A DNA stretch of 64,000 bases from Rhizorhapis suberifaciens (GTDB lineage: Bacteria; Pseudomonadota; Alphaproteobacteria; Sphingomonadales; Sphingomonadaceae), in the NCBI RefSeq assembly GCF_014200045.1, contig NZ_JACHOV010000001.1, positions 372,001 through 436,000 of the forward strand, in the 5' to 3' direction. The translations under genes and the position numbers were made by a program. Below, piece by piece: positions 35,183 to 44,161 of this stretch (position 1 is its first letter; every line of letters begins with the position of its first letter). Under the pieces are notes generated by a model, which ran no database searches, was not told where the DNA came from, and was given only the letters and a program-made list of their open reading frames with translations.

Positions 35183-36924
35183 TTTGCATCTCTTTGACTC
35201 ACAGGCGCGCCACCCCTGACATATTGAGGCTTTCCGCCGATCCATGTCTCCTCAACCGAGGCAGCGCGTATTTCGGAGGGAGAGGCCATGCCGATATCGG
35301 TCTCGAGCATCAGGAAGTCAGCGCTCTTGCCGGGCATCAGCGTTCCCAACCGGCCTTCGGCGCGGGCCGCATAGGCACCCCCCAATGTATAGGCCTTAAG
35401 CGCATCTTCCAGCGAAATCCGTTGTTCGGGCATCCATCCGCCGAAGGGTTCGCCCGCTCCGTCTTCCCGTGTCATCGCGACCGCAATACCTGCAAAGCCA
35501 TTGGCGGGTTCGACCGGGACGTCCGATCCAAAAGCGAGCGGCACTTTGTTGGCCAGCATCGAGCGCCAGGCGTCGGCGCCCGTCAGGCGGTTTATCCCAA
35601 GGCGTGCTTCGGTCATCTTCCAATCATTTGCCTCATGCAGTGGCTGCATTGAAGCGATGATCCCATTGCGGGCGAAGCGTGGCAGATCGGCGGGATCAAC
35701 AATCTGCGCATGTTCGATCCGCCAGCGCCGGTCGCCCTTATAGGTTTCGGCAAGCTCGTCGATCGCATCCAGCAGCTCCACGTTGGCGCGGTCGCCAATA
35801 GCGTGGACGGCGACCTGAAATCCGTCCATGGCGGCACGGCTCATCTGGTTTCGAAGCTGCGCGCCGCTCATCAGCGGAAGGCCGGTCTGGCCTGTCGCGT
35901 CGGCATAGGGTGCTTTTAGCCATGCGCCACGTGAGCCCAACGCGCCGTCGAGCAGGAATTTGACGCCGACCATGCGGAGCCGGCCATCATAAAGCCATGG
36001 TGTCGGTTCCGATCCGGCCGTCTGCAGCATGGCGTCAATCCCGTCGGCATAGGAAATGATCCTCAGCCTTAGATTGCCCCGATCCCCGGCGCGGCGAAAG
36101 GTCTGCCAATCGTCCAGGGTCGTGCCCATATCGGCGATGGCGGTGACTCCTTGGCTCAACAGATTTTGCTGCGCCTTCGAAAAGGCCAGATCCCGTTCCT
36201 TCGGAAGCGGAGGGGGCAGGACCTTTTCCATCAGCGACATGGCGGCGTCCACGAAAATTCCGCTTGGCTTGCCGGCCTCCATCTCAATGCGGCCGCCTTC
36301 CGGAGTCTTGGTGGCAGACGTGATCCCGGCGGATTGCATCGCCTTGCTGTTTGCCCAGCCAGCATGGCCGTCCACGCGCTCCAACCAAACCGGCGTGCCG
36401 GGCACAACCGCGTCGATATCGGCTGCGTTCGGAAAGCGCCGCAGGCCCCAGGCCTCCTGGTTCCATCCGGTTCCAATGATCCACCTGCGCTGGGGATTGG
36501 CTTCGGCATAGGCTTTCACCATCGTCAGCGCCTCAACGAGGGATCTGGCCTTGCTGAGGTCCAGGGTGAGCGCCTGAAAGCCGAGCGCCATCACATGCCC
36601 GTGGGAATCGATAAAGCCGGGCATTAACGTGCGGCCCTTGCCGTCGGTACGGAAATCGAGCTTTTCTGGCCGCTTGTCCTTGCGTTGAAGTAGCTTTTCG
36701 ACCTTGCCATTGTCGTCGATCAGGAGAGCGTCGAAGCGGACGATCTTTCCATTTTCGTCCAGCGTAAAGCCGTTCACATTATCGATCAGGCCTGCGGCCA
36801 GGGCTGAAGAGGGAAGAGCCATTGGGGAAAGGAGAAACGCAGTGGAAAGGGAAAGGGCCTTATTCCCTTTCTTCTTCACGGGCGACGGAACTCTGGCCTT
36901 CAAGCCGCCAGAAATCTTTCTCAT
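35179..36924 (-). CDS. exported YtcJ-like amidohydrolase
   Basis: This 581-aa metal-dependent hydrolase belongs to the amidohydrolase_3 (YtcJ-like) group. A signal peptide is likely (ALSLSTAFLLSPMALPSSAL, with Ala after it). Metal ligands appear in PGFIDSHGHVMALG (HxH), VHAIGDRANVELLD, WRIEHAQIVDP and FGSDVPVEP. The C-terminus returns to the composite domain at LMPGKSADFLML. The substrate is unknown; relatives act on exocyclic amide bonds. It overlaps its neighbours by four bases on each side, forming a small operon with the dehydrogenase upstream and the isomerase downstream. Confidence 0.82.
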   Translation of the reverse strand: MRKISGGLKARVPSPVKKKGNKALSLSTAFLLSPMALPSSALAAGLIDNVNGFTLDENGKIVRFDALLIDDNGKVEKLLQRKDKRPEKLDFRTDGKGRTLMPGFIDSHGHVMALGFQALTLDLSKARSLVEALTMVKAYAEANPQRRWIIGTGWNQEAWGLRRFPNAADIDAVVPGTPVWLERVDGHAGWANSKAMQSAGITSATKTPEGGRIEMEAGKPSGIFVDAAMSLMEKVLPPPLPKERDLAFSKAQQNLLSQGVTAIADMGTTLDDWQTFRRAGDRGNLRLRIISYADGIDAMLQTAGSEPTPWLYDGRLRMVGVKFLLDGALGSRGAWLKAPYADATGQTGLPLMSGAQLRNQMSRAAMDGFQVAVHAIGDRANVELLDAIDELAETYKGDRRWRIEHAQIVDPADLPRFARNGIIASMQPLHEANDWKMTEARLGINRLTGADAWRSMLANKVPLAFGSDVPVEPANGFAGIAVAMTREDGAGEPFGGWMPEQRISLEDALKAYTLGGAYAARAEGRLGTLMPGKSADFLMLETDIGMASPSEIRAASVEETWIGGKPQYVRGGAPVSQRDAK

Positions 36925-37790
36925 GCCTTGGTCAATCGCCTTACCAGCGCGCTGGTGTCCTGGCGATTTCCGCCCATCGCCTGCACATCGGCGTAGAATT
37001 GGTCAACCATTGCGGTGACCGGCAGTGTGGCCCCGTTCGCCCGTGCTTCTTCAAGCGTCAGCCCCAGATCCTTGCGCATCCAGTCTACCGCAAAGCCAAA
37101 GTCGAAATTGTCTTGCGCCATCGTCTTCCAGCGATTGTCCAATTGCCAGCTTTGCGCCGCGCCGCCGGAAATCGCCTCAAAAACCTTGTCGAGATCCAGC
37201 TCTGCGGCCTGGGCAAAGCGAAGAGCCTCGGATAGTCCCTGGAGCAGGCCGGCGATGCAGATCTGATTGACCATCTTCGTCGTCTGTCCGGCGCCTGCCT
37301 GCCCAACATGGACGACGCGGCTTGCATAGGCCTGCATAACCAGGCGGGCGGCGGCAAAGGCTTCAGGAGTGCCGCCGCACATGATGGAAAGCGCGCCCTT
37401 TTCGGCCCCTGCCTGTCCACCGGAAACCGGGGCGTCAACAAAGAAAATGCCCCGGCTTTCGCCCTCGACGAAAAGTTGCCGGGCGATGCGAGCCGAAACG
37501 GTGGTATGGTCGATATAGAGGCTGCCCGGCTTCATGCTGCGGTACGCGCCGTCGCGGCCCAGCGTCACGGCAGCAAGATCGTCATCCGTGCCGACGCAGC
37601 TGACCACTATATCGGCTCCTTCGGCGGCCTTGGCTGGGGTGACCGCTGCCTCCCCGCCATGCTTCTCAATCCAAGCCTGCGTCTTGCTCATGGAGCGGTT
37701 GAACACGGTGAGCTCATGCCCGGCGGCGGCGAGATGCCCCGCTATGGGTCCGCCCATGATACCGAGGCCGATAAATGCGATCTTTGCCAT
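36921..37790 (-). CDS. 3-hydroxyisobutyrate dehydrogenase-family oxidoreductase
   Basis: This 289-aa beta-hydroxyacid dehydrogenase has the NAD(P)-binding motif FIGLGIMGGPIAGHLAAAGH, the substrate-binding VDAPVSGGQAGAEKGALSIM and the catalytic Lys in GQTTKMVNQICIAG. The enzyme could act on 3-hydroxyisobutyrate, tartronate semialdehyde or a related compound; sequence alone does not decide. I chose the ATG at 37790 at the Rossmann fold; an in-frame ATG at 37811 is possible. It heads the three-gene run with the amidohydrolase and manA, and is divergent from ilvA. Confidence 0.85.
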   Translation of the reverse strand: MAKIAFIGLGIMGGPIAGHLAAAGHELTVFNRSMSKTQAWIEKHGGEAAVTPAKAAEGADIVVSCVGTDDDLAAVTLGRDGAYRSMKPGSLYIDHTTVSARIARQLFVEGESRGIFFVDAPVSGGQAGAEKGALSIMCGGTPEAFAAARLVMQAYASRVVHVGQAGAGQTTKMVNQICIAGLLQGLSEALRFAQAAELDLDKVFEAISGGAAQSWQLDNRWKTMAQDNFDFGFAVDWMRKDLGLTLEEARANGATLPVTAMVDQFYADVQAMGGNRQDTSALVRRLTKA

Positions 37791-37886
37791 AAATACCGCA
37801 TATCGCCTCATTTGACAGGAAGCTAGGGGCATGGCGGCAAAGGCCTGCTTGAATTATGCCGCTTTCGCTTTTAGGGCTTTCGCCCC

Positions 37887-39137
37887 ATGAACGAACAGAA
37901 AATGACCCGCGTCGATGCGACTGCATTGCCCGTTTCCGTTGAGGATGTGAAGGCAGCGCAGCAGCGGATTAGCGCGTCGATCGTCCGCACTCCGACCCTG
38001 CACAGCCGCACGCTGTCAGATTTGATTGGTGCGAAAGTATATCTGAAGTTCGAGAACCTGCAATTCACGGCGGCTTACAAGGAACGCGGCGCGCTCAATC
38101 GCCTGTTGCTGCTGGGCCAGGAGGAGCGGAAAAAAGGCGTGATCGCCGCATCGGCCGGCAATCATGCGCAGGGCCTTGCCTATCATGGTGCGCGCCTGGG
38201 CGTGCCGGTCACTATCGTCATGCCGCGCACCACGCCAACGGTTAAGGTCATGCAGACCCAGGGCCATGGTGCCACGGTGGTGCTGTACGGCGAAAAATTT
38301 GAGGACGCCTATGCCCATAGCCGCGAGTTGGAGAAGGAACGGGGGCTGACCTTCGTCCATCCATTCGACGAGCCGGACATCATTGCGGGGCAGGGCACGG
38401 TCGCGCTGGAAATGCTTGAAGAAGCGCCCGATATCGACACACTGGTCATCCCTATCGGCGGCGGCGGGCTGTTCTCGGGCATGGGCGTTGCCGCGCGTGC
38501 GGTGAAGCCTGACATCTGCCTGGTCGGGGTGCAGGCGGAACTTTACCCATCCATGTATGCCAATGTGAAAGGCCAAGAACTTTCCTGTGATGGCGATACC
38601 CTTGCCGAGGGCATTGCCGTCAAGCAGCCAGGCGAACTTACCCGCAAGTTCGTGCAGGCGCTTGCCGACGACATTGTTCTGGTGAGCGAACGCTATCTGG
38701 AAGAAGCGGTGAGCCTGCTCCTCCAGATCGAGAAAACCGTGGTCGAAGGCGCCGGAGCGGCTGGCCTTGCAGCGCTTTTGGCGCACAAGGAGCAGTTCAA
38801 GGACCGTACCGTAGGCCTTGTGCTCTGCGGCGGCAACATCGATACACGCCTGCTGGCCAATGTGCTGCTTCGCGACCTTGCCCGCTCAGGAAGGCTGGCG
38901 CGTCTGCGGATCCGGCTGCAAGACCGGCCGGGCGCACTGTTCCATGTTGCGCGCATCTTCGATGAGCAGCAGGTCAACATCATCGAGGTCTATCACCAGC
39001 GGGTGTTCACCACGCTGCCGGCAAAGGGCCTCATCACCGACATTGAATGCGAAACCCGCGATCGGGCGCATCTCGATCAGCTTATGGCCGCGCTTATGGC
39101 GGCTGGCTATGAGGTCTCGCCGGTAGAACTCGCCTGA
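37887..39137 (+). CDS. ilvA: threonine ammonia-lyase
   Basis: This 416-aa PLP enzyme deaminates threonine to 2-oxobutyrate, the first committed step to isoleucine. The PLP Lys is in LQFTAAYKERGALNRL (Lys 65), and the phosphate-binding loop is VIPIGGGGLFSGMGV. SAGNHAQGLAYH and EGAGAAGLAALL also match. The C-terminal 80 residues (LRIRLQDRPGALFHVARIFD) form one ACT-like regulatory domain, so this is the shorter one-ACT form. A later start at 37902 is possible. It appears to be monocistronic. Confidence 0.92.
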   Translation: MNEQKMTRVDATALPVSVEDVKAAQQRISASIVRTPTLHSRTLSDLIGAKVYLKFENLQFTAAYKERGALNRLLLLGQEERKKGVIAASAGNHAQGLAYHGARLGVPVTIVMPRTTPTVKVMQTQGHGATVVLYGEKFEDAYAHSRELEKERGLTFVHPFDEPDIIAGQGTVALEMLEEAPDIDTLVIPIGGGGLFSGMGVAARAVKPDICLVGVQAELYPSMYANVKGQELSCDGDTLAEGIAVKQPGELTRKFVQALADDIVLVSERYLEEAVSLLLQIEKTVVEGAGAAGLAALLAHKEQFKDRTVGLVLCGGNIDTRLLANVLLRDLARSGRLARLRIRLQDRPGALFHVARIFDEQQVNIIEVYHQRVFTTLPAKGLITDIECETRDRAHLDQLMAALMAAGYEVSPVELA

Positions 39138-39585
39138 ACCGGAATGCGTGCGTCGGCGGTGAAGGCCGCCGATCTTGGTCGAGAAAGCCGGTGCTGTGGC
39201 GGATTCTTCACCCAATATCTGCCATGCCATGCGCGCCACCATGTAACGTAGGCCGCTCTCCCTCTTGGCATGGCGGTCATTTGCCCGTCCGAACCACCAT
39301 CAACTGGACCGTCGAGATGGGCGCGACAGACGACGCCAATGACGTACGGACGACTCTGCGAATCCCCTTCAACCTTAACTGAACCGGAACTGGCGGGGCT
39401 CCGATCGCAGCTTCATCATTCATCTTATGGCCGCACTGACGAAAACACGCATCCTGATGTGCCAAAATCGGCAAAAAATTGAGGATGCATCATCTTTCGT
39501 GGTAAACAAGCTTTTCATGTAGAATGGCTGGCGGCATAGTTGTCTTGTCGGAGTCCAGCAACCATAAGACGAGGTCGGAGAGACG
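39138..39585. other. 448-base intergenic region between ilvA and bpt
   Basis: No convincing gene was seen here. A 7-base stem TCGGCGG / CCGCCGA (39153-39159, 39166-39172) lies 15 bases after the ilvA stop. It has no T-run, so it is only a weak terminator candidate. The A+T-rich stretch near 39470-39530 could hold the bpt promoter. Short open frames here have no recognisable motif. Confidence 0.4.
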
Positions 39586-40413
39586 GTGACAGCGCCCTTT
39601 CGGTTCCCACGATTTTTCGTGACCAATCCCAGCCCATGCCCCTACTTGTCTGGGCGGAGCGAACGGAAGGTTTTTACAGAACTCAGTGGCGAAAACGCTT
39701 CTGAACTGAATGACGCATTGGGCCGTATCGGCTTCCGCCGCAGTCAGAACGTGGCCTACCGTCCAAGTTGCGCGGGATGCACCGCCTGTGTCTCGGTTCG
39801 CGTCGTCACGCATGAGTTTCAGGCCAACGCCACCCAGCGCAAGCTGCTCCGCCGCAACGATGATCTGGTCGTCACTGCGTGCAAGCCCTGGTCCACGGAC
39901 GAACAGTTTGAACTGCTTCGCCGTTACCTGAAGTCGCGTCATCCGGGCGGCGGCATGACCGAAATGGATGAGATGGACTTTGCCGACATGGTCGAACAGA
40001 CGCCGGTGGAAAGCTATGTCATCGAATATCGTGAACCATCGGACACCGGCGCGCCGGGACGGCTGGTCGGCGCCTGCCTGACCGACCGGCAGAGCGACGG
40101 GCTATCGATGATCTACAGCTTCTTCGATCCGCACCATCCGACCAGGCCGGGCCTTGGCAATTATATCATCATGGATCACATCTTGCGCGCGCGCCGGGCG
40201 GGTCTTCCTTATGTTTACCTTGGCTATTGGGTCGAAGGATCCAAGCGGATGCAGTACAAGATCCGTTACCGGCCGCTGGAACGCCTCGGCAAAAATGGCT
40301 GGACGCGTTTTGATCCCAATGCACAGGAACAGGCGATCCGGGAGGTCGCCATTTCCAGCGAGTATGGCGACCGGAACCTTCCCATGGAACTGGCAGGGAT
40401 TTTCCCGAAATAG
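39586..40413 (+). CDS. bpt: aspartate/glutamate leucyltransferase
   Basis: This 275-aa protein is a Bpt-type L/F- or R-transferase relative that adds Leu to N-terminal Asp/Glu of proteins, marking them for ClpS/ClpAP degradation. Typical features are the Cys-containing N-terminus [17 protein letters not shown] and [13 protein letters not shown]. The GNAT-like core has [40 protein letters not shown] and [18 protein letters not shown]. It starts at a GTG with GGAGAG upstream. Confidence 0.92.
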   Translation: MTAPFRFPRFFVTNPSPCPYLSGRSERKVFTELSGENASELNDALGRIGFRRSQNVAYRPSCAGCTACVSVRVVTHEFQANATQRKLLRRNDDLVVTACKPWSTDEQFELLRRYLKSRHPGGGMTEMDEMDFADMVEQTPVESYVIEYREPSDTGAPGRLVGACLTDRQSDGLSMIYSFFDPHHPTRPGLGNYIIMDHILRARRAGLPYVYLGYWVEGSKRMQYKIRYRPLERLGKNGWTRFDPNAQEQAIREVAISSEYGDRNLPMELAGIFPK

Positions 40414-40471
40414 GGAGGGTGCGAAGGTCAGGCCGCCGATGCCCTCTGCTCCTGGCTTTGCGGAACTCCGA

Positions 40472-41335
40472 CTACCGTCTTTTGATAAATTTTCTCTTCG
40501 GCCGCCATGTCTTGCGCGCGGGGTGGATGACCTCTTCTTCTATGAAGGTCGTCGTGGTTGTCGTCACTGACGGGTGAACGACAACAGTGGTCACTGTGGG
40601 TGCGGGATAATAAAAGCCGCCGGCGTAATAGCCGCTTTGATAGGGGAGCACCGGAACCGCTTGCGCGGGGGCGACATTCTGCCAGTGCGGTTCGACGGGG
40701 ATTGCGCTTGCCTGGGTCCTGTCACGGAACTCGCCACTATAGGTGCCGCTATAGGTCCGTCCGTCCTCGCCGGTCCAAGTGCCTGTCCAAGTGCCGCGAT
40801 ATCCCGAATCTTCGGACGCGCCCCGGTAGGTCACTCCATAATCATTATAGTCGCCATAGTCATAGTCGGGGAGACGCGGGGGAGGGGCTTGTCGATAGGT
40901 CTCGCGACGGTATCGTTCTTCGTCCCAGTGCACGCCCCGCCGACTATCCAGAACCCTGCCATACCGGTCGGTCAGTACCGCATCATCATAATAACGCGAC
41001 CAGCCATAGCCATAAGCCGGCGCCGGCAGGCCATAGGCGCGATAATCGGGAACGTAGAATGCGGGCTGGATCCAGTAGCTGGGCAGGACAAATCCGACAA
41101 CCGGCGGCTGCCAGGCAGTCCAGCCACCAGGTGCGAAAAAGCCGCCATGCCAGCGCCCGCCTATCACATGCCCCCAACGGTGCACGCGCATGTGTCCCGA
41201 CCTGCCGTGCCGGACGACTGACATCGATGCGTTTCCGGCCGAAGACACGCCCGTTGCGCCTGGGCGGGCATAGGCGTCGTGCACCCATAGGCCAGCCGTG
41301 CCAAGGGCCGCTGCCCATAGGATTAACCTTCGCAT
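40472..41335 (-). CDS. RcnB-like exported protein
   Basis: This 287-aa exported protein has a signal peptide ending DAYA and a segment PSYWIQPAFYVPDYRAYGLP, then DDAVLTDRYGRVLD, that matches the RcnB family (periplasmic proteins linked to Ni/Co homeostasis in E. coli). The middle has repeated GTWTGTWTGEDGRTYSGTYS, likely beta-hairpins. The C-terminal third is Pro/Thr-rich with a Thr run (SVTTTTTTFIEEE) and a basic tail. A true metal role is not shown. It is divergent from the Nudix gene. Confidence 0.7.
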   Translation of the reverse strand: MRRLILWAAALGTAGLWVHDAYARPGATGVSSAGNASMSVVRHGRSGHMRVHRWGHVIGGRWHGGFFAPGGWTAWQPPVVGFVLPSYWIQPAFYVPDYRAYGLPAPAYGYGWSRYYDDAVLTDRYGRVLDSRRGVHWDEERYRRETYRQAPPPRLPDYDYGDYNDYGVTYRGASEDSGYRGTWTGTWTGEDGRTYSGTYSGEFRDRTQASAIPVEPHWQNVAPAQAVPVLPYQSGYYAGGFYYPAPTVTTVVVHPSVTTTTTTFIEEEVIHPARKTWRPKRKFIKRR

Positions 41336-41422
41336 GATTACTGCTCCTGGATTTCACAGACTAGAAATTAACCAATTTTTTAGCATCGGTTAGCCTCAAA
41401 TTCCACGGCCAAGGAGGGGTAG

Positions 41423-41475
41423 CCACTGTCCCGAAGCGGGGCAGTGGGCGCAGCCTGCAATGCAGGTGCGGCGCC
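41423..41475 (+). other. structured leader upstream of the Nudix gene
   Basis: Two adjacent hairpins are visible. The first pairs CCACTGTCCC (41423-41432) with GGGGCAGTGG (41438-41447), with one U-G wobble that is good only in plus-strand RNA. The second is CCTGCA-A-TGCAGG (41454-41466), flanked by GGCGC and GCGCC (41447-41451, 41471-41475). The element ends 47 bases before the Nudix start. It matches no riboswitch class that I recognise. Confidence 0.4.
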
Positions 41476-41522
41476 AGTCTGGAAGGGGTTTCTTGCGTGG
41501 CATTCTGGTCTAAAGGAATGTG

Positions 41523-42293
41523 ATGACCGCAAAAGATATCCCACCGGCCCGGCCCGCCGCCACACTCGTCATTTTTCGCGAACGGGAAGGGCAATGCGCT
41601 GAACTGCTGATGATGGAGCGCGCAGGCACCATGGACTTTGCCGCAGGTGCGCTTGTGTTTCCGGGAGGCGCCGTCGACGTGGGGGACGAAAGCCCGGCGC
41701 GGATGTTCGCTCCCGATCTCGAATTCGATGAAGCGACCGCGCGGGTGGCGGCGGTTCGCGAAACGCTGGAGGAATGCGGCCTTGCCCTCGGCTTCGCTGC
41801 TCCGGTGGAAATGGCGCTTGCAAAGGAAATGCGCGAGCGGTTGGCGGCGGGCGAAGCCTTTGGCAGCTTGCTCGACGAATATGGTCTTTCGCTCGATCTC
41901 GATCAGCTTGTTCCCTTCGCGCGATGGTTGCCGAACTTAAGGCGTAGCCGTATTTATGACACTCGCTTCTATTTGGCCCGACTACCCAATGACAGCCATG
42001 CTGCCGTGGTGGACGCTACCGAAAATATCCGGCTTTTTTGGGCAAGTGCGTCCGAGGTGATTGATCGCGCAAACAGAGGCGAGGTGCATTTGATCTTTCC
42101 CACCCGGCGCAATCTGGAGCGGTTGGCGCAATTCAAGGACTTCGACTCGGCAAGTGCTCACGCTCGATCAATAGCCATTCGCATTGTCACGCCCTGGATG
42201 GAGGAGCGGGAAGGAAGGCAGCATCTCTGCATTCCCGAAGATCTCGGCTATCCCGTTACTTCCGAGCCTGCCGATATCGCGGTCAGAGGATAA
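41523..42293 (+). CDS. Nudix hydrolase of the NUDT19/RP2 type
   Basis: This 256-aa protein has a Nudix fold with a split Nudix box. The first half (FPGGAVDVGDE) is separated by about 20 residues from the catalytic helix AAVRETLEECGLALGF (RE..EE.G). An insertion inside the box is a feature of the NUDT19/RP2 subgroup, whose studied members cleave CoA derivatives. The actual substrate is unknown. I chose the ATG at 41523 because AAGGA is well spaced; a GTG directly before it is in frame. Confidence 0.82.
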   Translation: MTAKDIPPARPAATLVIFREREGQCAELLMMERAGTMDFAAGALVFPGGAVDVGDESPARMFAPDLEFDEATARVAAVRETLEECGLALGFAAPVEMALAKEMRERLAAGEAFGSLLDEYGLSLDLDQLVPFARWLPNLRRSRIYDTRFYLARLPNDSHAAVVDATENIRLFWASASEVIDRANRGEVHLIFPTRRNLERLAQFKDFDSASAHARSIAIRIVTPWMEEREGRQHLCIPEDLGYPVTSEPADIAVRG

Positions 42294-42301
42294 TGGGGAC
42301 G

Positions 42302-43429
42302 TCAGCGTCGTGGACTAAGCTTCAATAGCCTGCCGCCGGAGCCGTCTTGCAGCAGCCATATCGATCCATCCGGCCCTTGCTCCACCTCTCTGATCCGTTT
42401 CCCCATGTCCCAATGATCGGCCTTGCGAGCGCCCTCGCCATCAAGGGCAACACGGACCAGCGCCGCGCCCGATAACGCGCCCATAAAAAGCGATCCTGTC
42501 CATTCTGGGAAAAGCTTGCCGGAATAAATCATCAGCCCCGCGGGTGATATGGAAGGATTCCACCACAATTTCGGTTTCTCGAACTCCGGCCGGGTGGAAT
42601 GATCGGGAATCTGCTCTCCACTATAATGATCGCCATTGGACACAATGGGATAGCCATAGTTCGTACCCTTTTTGATAAGATTGACCTCATCGCCACCCCT
42701 CGGGCCCATTTCCTGCTCCCACAGCCGTCCTTCCGCATCGAAAGCCAAGCCAAGAATGTTGCGGTGACCCAGCGACCATATTTGTGCGGCAACCCCGCCT
42801 CTGCTTGCAAAGGGATTGTCAGGCGGCACCGAGCCGTCCGGGTGCAGGCGGACGATTTTGCCCAGATTGGCCTTCATGTCCTGTGCTGGATCGAACTGTT
42901 GCCGCTCGCCCGAGCCGATGAACATATATTGTCCGTCGGGAGAGAAGACGATGCGCTGCGAAAAATGTCCCTCTCCCTGAACCTTCGGCGTCTGTTTCCA
43001 TATAATGTGAAGATTCTCCAGTCGTGCCGCGCCATTGACCTCCACCAATCTTGCGCGTCCGACAACGGCGCCTGAGGTGCTGTTCGGGCCAGCTTCCACC
43101 CAGCTTAGATAAATCAACCCGCTTGTGGAGAAGTCCGGACCGAGCACGACGTCGCCAAAGCCGCCCTGACCAGCATAAACGACTTTGGGCGCGCCCTGGA
43201 CATCTGTGCTCGATCCCGTTGATGGGGTAAATATTTCAAGGCGGCCTTTCTTTTCCGTCACCAGCAGACGACCATCGGGCAAGAAGGTCATCGCCCATGG
43301 CTCGTCGAAGTTTCCGACCTCTTGCGTCGTGAATGGCCGCGCGCCGCTGCTCTCCTCTCCCCTCGTCGCGCCATTGCTGCAGGAGGGCGCGGCCAGGGTC
43401 AGCATTAGAATGAAGACATATTTGGTCAT
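42302..43429 (-). CDS. PQQ-dependent sugar dehydrogenase-like lipoprotein
   Basis: This 375-aa protein is a six-bladed beta-propeller of the soluble glucose dehydrogenase/HHIP-like family (aldose sugar dehydrogenase, YliI type). Segments seen include EPWAMTFLPDGRLLVTEKKG, IYLSWVEAG, HFSQRIVFSPDGQYMFIGSG, IWSLGHRNILGLAFDAEGRL, EMGPRGGDEVNLIKKGTNYG and SISPAGLMIYSG. A lipobox-like LAAPSC puts a lipidated Cys at residue 17. AGGAGCGGG precedes the ATG. It would oxidise a periplasmic aldose; PQQ use is inferred from the family. Confidence 0.85.
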   Translation of the reverse strand: MTKYVFILMLTLAAPSCSNGATRGEESSGARPFTTQEVGNFDEPWAMTFLPDGRLLVTEKKGRLEIFTPSTGSSTDVQGAPKVVYAGQGGFGDVVLGPDFSTSGLIYLSWVEAGPNSTSGAVVGRARLVEVNGAARLENLHIIWKQTPKVQGEGHFSQRIVFSPDGQYMFIGSGERQQFDPAQDMKANLGKIVRLHPDGSVPPDNPFASRGGVAAQIWSLGHRNILGLAFDAEGRLWEQEMGPRGGDEVNLIKKGTNYGYPIVSNGDHYSGEQIPDHSTRPEFEKPKLWWNPSISPAGLMIYSGKLFPEWTGSLFMGALSGAALVRVALDGEGARKADHWDMGKRIREVEQGPDGSIWLLQDGSGGRLLKLSPRR

Positions 43430-43626
43430 GAAACCCGCTCCTACAGATTCAGATGGACCGATAATCGAGAATGACGAAAATTGTTGCAAGGACATGGGTT
43501 CGGCAAGGCTTGCGGTATGTTGAACTTGCGGCTATAGGCACAACATCTCTCGACATCGTCAAACATGTTGAGGCTGGCGCCGAAAGGGGCCGGCGGCAAA
43601 AGCGCATGCCTTGGACTGGAGCAGGA

Positions 43627-44151
43627 ATGGCGGATATCGCCGCATTGACCGAGTTGATCGAACCAGAGGCGAAGGCTCTGGGTTTCGCGCTCGTGCGGGT
43701 GAAGCTGTTCGGGGGTGGCGATGACCTGACGCTTCAGGTCATGGCGGAGCGTCCGGACACCCGGCAGCTTACCATTGACGATTGCGCCTCGCTTTCCCGC
43801 CGCATTTCTGATCGTTTCGACGAAGTTGATCCAATCGAGGAGGCTTACCGGCTGGAGGTAAGTTCGCCCGGTATCGATCGCCCGCTGACGCGCCTTCAGG
43901 ATTTTGCCGACTGGGCCGGTCATGAAGCTCGGGTGAACGTCACCGAGGCGGTGGATGGCCGCAAGCAGTTCAAGGCGAAGCTCGCCGGAATCGATGGCTC
44001 GACAGTACGGTTAAATGACCCCAAAATGGGGGAGGTGCTGGTCGACTTTGCCAATATCCATGGCGCGAAGCTGGTGCTGACCGACGCTCTCATCAATGCT
44101 ACAATGCCGCTTTCTTCGGAAGGCGCGGACGATATTCAAACGGAAGGATAG
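43627..44151 (+). CDS. rimP: ribosome maturation factor RimP
   Basis: This 174-aa protein helps assemble the 30S subunit. The N-terminal domain starts LTELIEPEAKALGFALVRVK and contains IDDCASLSRRISDRFDEVDP, and the domain boundary reads YRLEVSSPGIDRPL, the best-known RimP signature. I chose the ATG at 43627 with AGCAGGA upstream; the frame extends upstream to 43471, but that part looks non-coding. It begins the translation operon, with nusA ten bases after its stop. Confidence 0.92.
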   Translation: MADIAALTELIEPEAKALGFALVRVKLFGGGDDLTLQVMAERPDTRQLTIDDCASLSRRISDRFDEVDPIEEAYRLEVSSPGIDRPLTRLQDFADWAGHEARVNVTEAVDGRKQFKAKLAGIDGSTVRLNDPKMGEVLVDFANIHGAKLVLTDALINATMPLSSEGADDIQTEG

Positions 44152-44161
44152 GGATTAGACC

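Noticed and set aside
39153-39172. Hairpin after ilvA as a rho-independent terminator
   Set aside because: The stem is only seven bases and no T-run follows; left as a weak candidate only.
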